Assembly (NCBI GenBank): GCA_903813345.2
Contig: CAIIXF020000011.1
Location: 3,434,571 to 3,498,570, forward strand
Reading direction: 5' to 3'
DNA: 64,000 bases
Origin: Owenia fusiformis
Lineage: Eukaryota; Annelida; Polychaeta; Sabellida; Oweniidae
Shown: piece after piece, positions 58,101-64,000 of the stretch
How positions within the stretch are numbered: the first letter of the stretch is position 1
Layout: each line of letters begins with the position of its first letter
Program-made: the position numbers and the translations under genes
The notes under the pieces: generated by a model
Seen by the model: the letters and a program-made list of their open reading frames with translations, nothing else
The model's database searches: none
Told to the model about the DNA's origin: nothing

Positions 58101-61097
58101 TATGGTAGTGCTTGACACAAATGTTGTTTCGTTTTTAGAACATTTTTTGTTCATATTATCATTCCTTGTCAAGTCTTTTTTCTGAAAAACCCCAAAATGT
58201 ATACTTAAATTAATAAAACTTAAGATTTTCACAATTATGTGCAGTTCATTTTTCGGGACTATTTCTATTCAATTTGCAATAACTTACAAAGTGGTGACAT
58301 TTTGTCATGTAAGTCGCCTTGTTTTTATGGTTGTTATTTTTCAGGTTTGTGGTAAAGGATACACTTCTAAACAGACTCTCTCACTTCACAAAAGATCCCA
58401 TTTTATGCTGTACCATTGCGAGATATGCGACAAAAGTTTCTCAAGTTATTCAGGGTTCATGTAAGGAGAAAATATTAATCCTTTGTAAATGTTTTTACTC
58501 ACAATATCAACTTTGTTTGAAGTAAAAGTGTTAAGAAATATAGTGTAGTGTAGTGTAGTTTAATGAAGTTAAGTATATGATAAACTTTGTTTTTTAACTT
58601 AAGTAGTGTAGTGTAGTTAGTGTAGTTTAAGGAAGTTGAGTATAGGGGCTACTACCTATCTGATTTCCTCAATGTTTACAAATTGTAATGTCCATTCATT
58701 TGTATAGATGTATACTACACGTATGGTCACTTTATATACATTAAACATAAACATTCAAATTTAACAATTATATTCCAGGTTTTACAATTGTTCTGTATAT
58801 TTAGAAATGCAGGTTGTACATTTGTATTTCAGGGCTCATAAAGCAATGCACAACCATGATGATTTTGTATGTTTAAACAAATATTGTACATTTGTATTTC
58901 AGTGCTCATAAAATTTTGCATGACAATGATGGTTTTGTATGTTAATATACAGGTTGTACATTTGTATTTCAGGGCTCATAAAGCAATGCATGACCATAAT
59001 GGTTTTCTATGTTTAAACAAATATTGTACATTTGTATTTCAGCGCTCATAAAATTTTGCATGACAATGATGGTTTTGTATGTTAATATAAAGGTTGAACA
59101 TTTGTATTTCAGGGCTCATAAAGCAATGCACAACCATGATGGTTTTATATGTTAATATACAGGTTGTACATTTGTATTTCAGGGCTCATAAAGCAATGCA
59201 TGATCATGATGGTTTTGAGTGTGAACTTTGCAATAAAATACTGATGACTAAGGGCAGGTGTGTATTGATTTGTAGTTAGAGCCTTTCGATAGTTTTAAAG
59301 TATTCGCCATTTTAGAAAAAGTGTAGATATTGCCAATGGAGGGCCAAGTCTTGTTTTAAAAAAAGTGACATGACAAGTTATTCAGTCTCTGTGATTTTTC
59401 AAAAACACAATGTACCTTATATTTCTTGATGAAATTAGGAAACACCACAATTCAAAGTAATTTATGACAAAGAAAGAAAGCAAATCGAGAACCATTTTGA
59501 TTAAAATGTATCAAGTATCAAAAACTATAGAGTAAAATGTTTGACTATTTCTGTTTTTTTAACATAAATATTTCTTTCTGAGAGGATTAGAGGAAGCATC
59601 AGATAGGAATGATTGTATAGGAAAGAAAAAGTTGTAGGGCCTCAAAATATTGGCCATTTTGGGCATAACTTTGCCTTTTTGGGACTTTTCTGGTCAAATT
59701 ACCACAAAATGGGCTTCAAATGTTCAAAATTTGGGCCCAAATTTAGGTTCTGGATACACCAGTGGTGTGCACATGTATATATATAAGAAGCACCCTAAAT
59801 AAGTATTTTATTCCTTTCAGTCTGAAGAGACACCACATAGTGACACACTCAAACATGCGACCATTCCTTTGTCCATTGTGTCAAAAAGCACTTAAGTCGA
59901 AGGAAAGCTTAGCTGTAAGTTTAACATGCTTATTCTTTGAAATAAAAAAATTATAAAAAAAAGTTTGATTGTTGCATTATCTCTGTTTTATATGCCATGA
60001 AATAGTAATGGCATATTTCAGGTTCATATACCAACGTAGCCATTAATGGTAATATCTCAGATTAATATGCCATAATAATGACTATACATCAGTTAGACGT
60101 ATAAAAGAGAATCCCCTCTCTAGTCAATCATGGCCTTAGAATCACACTATGAATTATAATTGTCAAAGGATTATGCTACTCTAAAAATGAATATGCCATT
60201 GAATCTACATGTAAGTTACAATATTGATTCGATCTTTGATTTCAGCAACATATGATTACCCACAATTCCGACAAAACTTTTGAGTGTCCTGAATGTGGTT
60301 TATGTGTCAAACGACTGGACACACTACAAGTTCACATGCGGATCCATCAACAGAAGAAACCGTACAACTGTGATATATGCCACAAGGGATATACCCAGAA
60401 AAATGCGTTAATTCGGCATATGGAAACCCACTCTACATCTGTGATGACTGGTACACTTTTCAATTGCAGCACTTGCGATGAATCATTAACCAGTCGCCAA
60501 GCTCTTCAGAACCATATTGTAGAAGAACATCTGAGTGAAGATCTCCGTGATAATAAAAAAGCTGAAAATGAAAACGAGGCTGCCATCGCAACAGCTGAGC
60601 CCTCTATCGGAGAGCTTATGTGGGTGTGTGAATTATGCGAGGAATTATTCGTATCTCAGGACACCCTTGCGGTTCATATATTATCGATGCATATGAAGCA
60701 TGGCCTTGTTCTACAGGGAGAAAATGCTGGAAATCAAACGAATGTCAGCCTCGAAACTGGGGATCTAGAAACTTCTGAAACTCAGCCAAGTGTCAGCCTT
60801 GATACTGGGAATCTAGAAACTTCTGAAAATCAGGAAAATGCCAGCCTTGAGTCTGGGGATCTAGAAACTATAGATAACAATGAATACCTTGTAGAAAACG
60901 CAGAGGAGAGAATGGAAACTATTGAGAAAAGAATCAATGAGGGTGTTGATAATAAAACACATGATACAATTGTTGTTCATGTGAATGATACAACAATACA
61001 AAAGGGTGAGATCATTACGACTCCCCTTACACATGCAGTGGACAGCATCATGACTGACCAAGTTGAAGAGGGTGAAATACTAGCTGCCATGCAGTAA
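51508..61097 (+). CDS. C2H2 zinc-finger protein (11 coding exons)
   Basis: Exons: 51508-52164, 52474-53223, 53399-53561 (or to 53603), 54646-54861, 55286-55386, 56890-57007, 57926-58029, 58345-58460, 59183-59257, 59821-59914, 60246-61097. Phases agree throughout, giving about 1081 aa with the short exon 3. The first ~469 residues are disordered: Lys/Ser-rich (RSSQRKRTRSSRL, KKNRKV) and then Gln/Glu/Thr-rich. About 13 C2H2 fingers follow from residue ~475 on. Many are built across introns, for example CEICDKSFSSYSGFM|AHKAMH and CTICNKAFSFKHK|LTVHMQYH. Expected to be a nuclear DNA- or RNA-binding regulator. The linkers are not the TGEKP type of KZFP arrays. The tail is acidic with three SLETGDLETSE-like repeats. 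Five acceptors and the stop region carry tandem arrays. The start is the first Met after acceptor TTATTTCAG. Identity of the orthologue is unknown. Confidence 0.85.
52474..53223 (+). CDS. zinc-finger gene exon 2 (disordered, Gln/Glu/Thr-rich)
   Basis: CTTCCAG acceptor; IYSDVLAFVKNKRETASKPK at the start, AAG|GTAACT at the end; 250 codons, phase 0. It holds short LESQ/GSQ-type repeats (VTLESQGVSLGSQ, TTLESQAATFESQ). No folded domain seen. Confidence 0.78.
53279..53440 (+). repeat. 3-copy array over the zinc-finger exon 3 acceptor
   Basis: TATTTCAG|TTGA followed by a diverged copy of exon 3 start (AGATGTGGCTACAATGGCTG or similar) occurs at 53279, 53343 and 53399. Only the last continues into the exon. 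The first two are more diverged than in other arrays, suggesting an older event. Confidence 0.75.
53399..53603 (+). CDS. zinc-finger gene exon 3 (first finger; two possible ends)
   Basis: LIEIRCGYNGCDYVYTSSED then MNQHLQEMHK is a C-x4-C...H-x4-H finger. Two donors, CCAG|GTTATT (end 53561) and AAAG|GTACTG (end 53603), lie 42 nt apart in the same phase. Only the short form avoids the in-frame TAA at 53567-53569. After the TAA the frame reads CTLCQRTTLAK, finger-like. Neither donor is strong. Confidence 0.6.
53796..54003. mobile_element. MITE with CAGGC termini and 5-bp TSD
   Basis: Left CAGGCTCGTAGACAGG and right CCTGGCTACGGGCCTG are inverted, flanked by CCTAG at 53791-53795 and 54004-54008. 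The G- and C-homopolymer interior is non-coding. hAT-like termini are suspected, but no transposase is present. It lies in intron 3 of the zinc-finger gene. Confidence 0.75.
54092..54757 (+). repeat. 4-copy array over the zinc-finger exon 4 acceptor (169 bp)
   Basis: TTTCAAAACAG|TGAAAAAGAC recurs with exon-like starts at 54139, 54308, 54477 and 54646 (exact 169-bp steps). Each unit has 111 nt of exon 4 start, and the copies are nearly identical. The first three then switch to GTATATTTATAAC instead of GCTCATATAAGG. The fourth is the functional exon. Confidence 0.93.
54646..54861 (+). CDS. zinc-finger gene exon 4
   Basis: VKKTTELDDQKTEVEYTYND, then finger CTICSYKERNWKKLLAHLKS H, then KPYVCTNGHAEPYK and donor A|GTAAGA. 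The second Cys-containing motif continues into exon 5 with irregular spacing, so that finger is probably degenerate. Confidence 0.8.
55100..55335 (+). repeat. 2-copy duplication over the zinc-finger exon 5 acceptor (121 bp)
   Basis: CTGCCTCTAAGTACAATATG at 55165 duplicates CTTCCTCTAAGTACAACATG at 55286, with matching upstream intron (AAGGGGTAGCA-AGGCC). The upstream copy has TTTGAG in place of TTTTAG and a TAA in frame, so it is decayed. Confidence 0.85.
55286..55386 (+). CDS. zinc-finger gene exon 5
   Basis: SSKYNMMCHLKIHSGVRNHV and CTICNKAFSFKHK|GTAAAT. The finger is completed by exon 6 (LTVHMQYH). Confidence 0.8.
55764..55898. mobile_element. short MITE (AATGTCACCACC termini)
   Basis: AATGTCACCACC at the left and GGTGGTGACATT at the right, 135 bp overall, non-coding. 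Similar GTGGTGACATTTTGTCATG ends appear near 57870 and 58290. Confidence 0.55.
56205..56965 (+). repeat. 7-copy array over the zinc-finger exon 6 acceptor (107 bp)
   Basis: TTTCAG|TTGACAGTTCATATGCAG recurs with exon-like starts at 56215, 56355, 56462, 56569, 56676, 56783 and 56890, i.e. 107-bp steps after a first 140-bp step. Each unit has ~72 nt of exon, including codons for ECxQCGKTF, then AAACAATTGCATTTTTCAG intron. The first copy has TTTTAG. Minus-strand ORFs here are by-products. Confidence 0.93.
56890..57007 (+). CDS. zinc-finger gene exon 6
   Basis: LTVHMQYHNNVKNHECNQCG, then KTFTQSSDLKKHVSGVH and AATG|GTATGT. It supplies the His half of one finger and all of the next (C-x2-C-x12-H-x4-H). 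Confidence 0.85.
57300..57840. repeat. diverged tandem repeat rich in TCAAGGTCA
   Basis: About four to five diverged units of TTTGACCTTCAGTGACCTT, CTCAAGGTCAAAAAGG and CAACTTGCTTCAAATTGACC. It lies within intron 6 of the zinc-finger gene. No coding potential. Confidence 0.7.
57926..58460 (+). CDS. zinc-finger gene exons 7-8
   Basis: Exon 7 (57926-58029) encodes CSICGEAWKNKQTLTRHEKT H and LKCD|GTAAGT. Exon 8 (58345-58460) encodes VCGKGYTSKQTLSLHKRSH and CEICDKSFSSYSGF AT|GTAAGG. The CD|VC split finger and the GFM|AHKAMH finger are both completed across introns, which confirms the splicing. Confidence 0.85.
58817..59224 (+). repeat. 6-copy array over the zinc-finger exon 9 acceptor (70 bp)
   Basis: TTTGTATTTCAG|GGCTCATA (or TGCTCATA/CGCTCATA) recurs exactly every 70 bp with AG at 58831, 58901, 58971, 59041, 59111 and 59181. 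Units contain ~34 nt of exon 9 start (AAAGCAATGCATGACCATGA). The intronic copies then read GTATGTT, where the real exon has GAGTGTG. Confidence 0.93.
59183..59914 (+). CDS. zinc-finger gene exons 9-10
   Basis: Exon 9 (59183-59257): AHKAMHDHDGFECELCNKIL then MTKG|GTGTGT. Exon 10 (59821-59914): SLKRHHIVTHSNMRPFLCPL then CQKALKSKESLA|GTAAGT. The fingers CELC...HHIVTH and CPLC...HMITH span the introns with canonical spacing. Confidence 0.83.
60246..61097 (+). CDS. zinc-finger gene exon 11 (last fingers, acidic tail, stop)
   Basis: QHMITHNSDKTF, then fingers CPECGLCVKRLDTLQVHMRI H, CDICHKGYTQKNALIRHMET H, CSTC...HIVEEH and CELC...HILSMH. The tail carries three ~55-60-bp coding repeats (VSLETGDLETSE, VSLDTGNLETSE, ASLESGDLETID) and ends EEGEILAAMQ, TAA at 61095-61097. 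Confidence 0.87.
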   Translation, partial: QHMITHNSDKTFECPECGLCVKRLDTLQVHMRIHQQKKPYNCDICHKGYTQKNALIRHMETHSTSVMTGTLFNCSTCDESLTSRQALQNHIVEEHLSEDLRDNKKAENENEAAIATAEPSIGELMWVCELCEELFVSQDTLAVHILSMHMKHGLVLQGENAGNQTNVSLETGDLETSETQPSVSLDTGNLETSENQENASLESGDLETIDNNEYLVENAEERMETIEKRINEGVDNKTHDTIVVHVNDTTIQKGEIITTPLTHAVDSIMTDQVEEGEILAAMQ

Positions 61098-61230
61098 TAT
61101 TATTATGGACAGCATCATGACTGATCAAGTTGAAGAGGCTGAAATACTAGCTGCCATGCAGTAATATTATGGACAGCATCATGACTGACCAAGTTGAAGA
61201 GGGTGAAATACTAACTGCCATGCAGTAATA
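61038..61230 (+). repeat. 3-copy duplication of the coding end and stop codon (65-66 bp)
   Basis: GGACAGCATCATGACTGACC through GCCATGCAGTAATATT occurs from 61040, 61106 and 61171. The first copy carries the actual C-terminus and stop. The next two lie in the 3'UTR and repeat both codons and stop. Confidence 0.92.
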
Positions 61231-61349
61231 TTTATAATCCTTATACATCATGAGATATCACAGTGTCCAATCAGTAAAAACATTCTTTGCAAACCAGAGA
61301 TGGTCTGAGTATCAGAATTGTCCTAATATGGACTTATGCATGTCTCTAG

Positions 61350-61355
61350 AATAAA
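61350..61355 (+). terminator. candidate poly(A) signal of the zinc-finger gene
   Basis: AATAAA about 250 nt after the stop codon; placement only. Confidence 0.4.
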
Positions 61356-61508
61356 ATAACGATGGTATAATTGCGCTACAGTGGCATGTCAGTTTCATCA
61401 CTTATAGGTCAGCCCGTAGAAGGAGAAGCCATTCAATTGATCAATTGAGGGTTAGGCTTAACTCATGAGTTTCTTGTATGCACTATAACAATAGTGATCT
61501 TTGTACAC

Positions 61509-62075
61509 TTGTTGAGTTTGAAATGTTGGAAACAACAATATTGATAACCATATACTTCTTGTTGAGTTTGAAATATTGGAAGCAACAATAGTGATAACCT
61601 TATACCTCTTGTTGAGTTTGAAATGTTGGAAACAACAACAATGATGACCTTATACTTCTTGTTGAGTTTGAAATGTTGGAAACAACAATAGTGTTAACCT
61701 TATACTTCTTGTTGAGTTTGAAATGTTGGAAACAACAATAGTGATAAACTTATACCTCTTGTTGAGTTTGAAATGTTGGAAACAACAACAATGATGACCT
61801 TATACTTCTTGTTGAGTTTGAAATGTTGGAAACAACAATAGTGTTAACCTTATACTTCTTGTTGAGTTTGAAATGTTGGAAACAACAATAGTGATAACCT
61901 TATACTTCTTGTTGAGTTTGAAATATTGGAAACATAATAGTGATGTCCTTATACTTCTTGTTGAGTTTGAAATATTGGAAACAACAATAGTGATAACATT
62001 ATACCTCTTGTTGAGTTTTAGATGTTGGAAACAACAATAGTGATAAACTTATACCTCTTGTTGAGGGTGCAATGT
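61509..62075. repeat. 50-bp minisatellite, ~12 copies
   Basis: CTTGTTGAGTTTGAAATGTT followed by GGAAACAACAATAGTGATAA and CCTTATACTT repeats at 50-bp steps from about 61509, with decayed units to about 62175. It lies just past the zinc-finger gene and could be in a long 3'UTR. Confidence 0.9.
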
Positions 62076-62289
62076 CGAAGTGGCACACAACAATAATGAT
62101 AGCTAAATATAACTCTTGTTTAGTGTAAAATATTGTAGACATCAATGATGATAACTTTATACCTCTTGTTGTTATAACACCTTGTTACCTTGTGATCAAA
62201 TTACCCCTTGTTGAAGAGAAAAATAGATGGATTACATTCTGATATGAAACCACAAAATCAAAAAATTCAATATTCTCATATTCAAAAAT

Positions 62290-62520
62290 AATCCCCATTC
62301 TAAAAATAGACTGTTATCATTAAATTTGGATCAATTCCATCCATTCCTATTTGAATCATCAAAGATTCAGTATTTTACGAAAAATTGGTGGCCCCTTTGA
62401 AATTTAGCTGCCATCTCGAGCAGAGATCCTACATCAATAATATACACGTTTATCAAATTTTGATCAAATCAGTCAACCAAAATTGAGTTATCGCCCGGAC
62501 ATACAGACGAACAAACAAAG
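62290..62520. repeat. single copy of the 17.5-19-kb repeat family
   Basis: GATTCAGTATTTTACGAAAA followed by AATTTAGCTGCCATCTCG, and the end CGCCCGGACATACAGACG, match the units and terminal block at 17560-18960. Confidence 0.6.
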
Positions 62521-62589
62521 TAGGGAACAACACATTCTTAACTTCATGTACAACTTATTAGAAACCATATATCCTCCTATGTATCTTCA

Positions 62590-63180
62590 ATATTTGAAGA
62601 CTTCAAAAATCCAGCCACCAGAAGAACAAGCAATACAGAGGTATACCACATTTCTATAAGGTCAACTGCCCAATTTATTAAATATCCTATTCCTAATGCA
62701 ATATCACTGTGGAACAAATTACCTAAACCTCTTTTAGAATATGCCTTAAAATTTTCCCTACCATCGTTCAAAAAAGAAATAAGTAAACACTATCTGCCCA
62801 AGAGAATAATCAGTTCAACGTCCCTGATTAATTTAACAAGGTCCCGAGAAATCACTATTAACAGAGCTCGTGTTGACTTATTTTTGAAAGCAAGACTTTT
62901 TGCACACCAATTTACTTTTATAGACTCGGCTCATTGTTCTTGCGGCAAACCTGAAACACTAAAACATTTATTTTTCAAGTGTTCTCTATGCCAAATTAAT
63001 AGGCATGCCCTGATGGAGGAGGTCAACAATAACTTTTATAATAAGATCAGCCAACTAACAAACATGGATGATAAACTTAATTTTCTTTTAGGCTTATATG
63101 GTGACGAGACATTATCTTTAGCAGAACTAAGAAAACTTCTTATCATCGTCAGCAATTTTCTCCATGACAACAAGGTATAG
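62590..63180 (+). pseudogene. non-LTR retrotransposon 3' end (C-terminal Cys/His motif)
   Basis: The frame gives NAISLWNKLPKPLLEYALKF, SLPSFKKEISKHYLPKRI, RARVDLFLKARLFAHQF, CSCGKPETLKHLFFKCSLC and a tail ending HDNKV stop (63178-63180). The LWNxLP and CxCGxxET.xHxxxxC blocks are typical of LINE ORF2 C-termini. Upstream parts are in other frames, so it is 5'-truncated and broken. Confidence 0.72.
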
Positions 63181-63189
63181 CAAAGAGGT

Positions 63190-64000
63190 ATCATCTAAGC
63201 CCTGGAGAACTCATATAATATATTAATCTTGTTTTTACACATCTACTTGGCACAAACCTCTCTGGTCCCTGGGATACCCTTCGATGCACAGTCGTCCTCA
63301 AACAGCTAAATACTATTTACTTAATTTTTTACATGTAAGTGATGGCCAACCTATAATGCCAATATGGCGATTGGTGGCCGAAAATGTATTAAAAAAACAG
63401 ACGGAAAGGCGTACAGATTTTCTATATCCCACTCGTTTTACTTAAATTATTTGGATCGAAACGCAAGTTGCGGCACTGCGCCAAACTACTTAAATGTGTG
63501 TTCCAAGTTCAATAATAGTTACATTTTACTGTATGTAAAAAATAAATGAAGGAAATAAGTAATCAACGGTTAGACTTCAACTGTTTAATAACTTGGTCCT
63601 CATTTCATGGGATTTTATCGTCGTTAATTATGTGCATGTATTAAACTCTTGTGATGATATTTCATAATATGAAATCCCAAATTCGATCAAATGGGTCGTG
63701 AATCGTCACAATATATAGCGTCTTCGATATCGTCAATGAAAACGGAATCTGAATATAAGTAATTTAGAAAGACGGCGTATGGTAATTACAGTCTAGATGC
63801 TCTATTAAACATGCAGTTCATGAAAATCTAATTGAAGCGACGGTTATGTCCGCCATTTGTGACAACAGACTGAACCGTTGTCAGGCTATTCTGGTGTGAG
63901 TATGATATCTCAGTCAATAAAAGTCCGCTTTGTTATATAACTTGTTTGAAAGTGTATATACAGTTGTCTGTATTCAAAAGAAAGGAGCACGTAAGTTATC
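63190..64000. other. window end, nothing recognised
   Basis: Probably the 3'UTR of the LINE tail and then unique sequence. The ORF at 63364-63549 has no family signature. Confidence 0.4.

Overview
This is AT-rich nuclear DNA from an intron-bearing eukaryote, most likely a marine invertebrate animal. The signs are GT-AG introns, a C2H2 zinc-finger gene, 3' ends of non-LTR retrotransposons, Tc1/mariner relics and many terminal-inverted-repeat (TIR) elements. The phylum cannot be settled from the sequence alone. No bacterial, organellar or CRISPR features are seen.

Three complete protein-coding genes can be assembled by hand with consistent splice phases. (1) 8244-14651, minus strand, 3 exons: a 138-aa secreted protein with a signal peptide and one SH3-like domain. 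Its 5.4-kb second intron is full of TIR elements. (2) 26602-46928, minus strand, 16 coding exons: an 1125-aa RNA-binding protein with an RG-rich N-terminus, four double-stranded-RNA-binding domains (dsRBDs) and an R3H-like C-terminus. (3) 51508-61097, plus strand, 11 coding exons: a roughly 1081-aa protein with a disordered N-terminus and about 13 C2H2 fingers.

Layout. 1-8 kb: no gene; transposase relics and a dispersed short motif. 8-15 kb: the secreted SH3 gene and its intronic elements. 15-26 kb: repeats, a 3-kb foldback element carrying a LINE tail and a nested element, and minisatellites. 26-47 kb: the dsRBD gene. 47-51 kb: small repeats and a tRNA-like SINE. 51-61 kb: the zinc-finger gene. 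61-64 kb: a minisatellite and another LINE tail.

The most striking feature is that genes 2 and 3 repeatedly carry short tandem arrays straddling an exon edge. Each unit holds a fragment of the exon, its splice site and some adjacent intron. The intact copy sits next to the rest of the exon and the surplus copies lie on the intron side. Instances are the exon 4 donor (13 x 110 bp), exon 6 donor (13 x 56 bp) and exon 15 acceptor (12 x 116-117 bp) of the dsRBD gene, and the exon 3, 4, 5, 6 and 9 acceptors (3, 4, 2, 7 and 6 copies) of the zinc-finger gene. The zinc-finger stop-codon region is also triplicated. The result is many spare splice sites, and in one array apparent in-frame cassette exons. 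Which sites are used can only be settled with RNA data.
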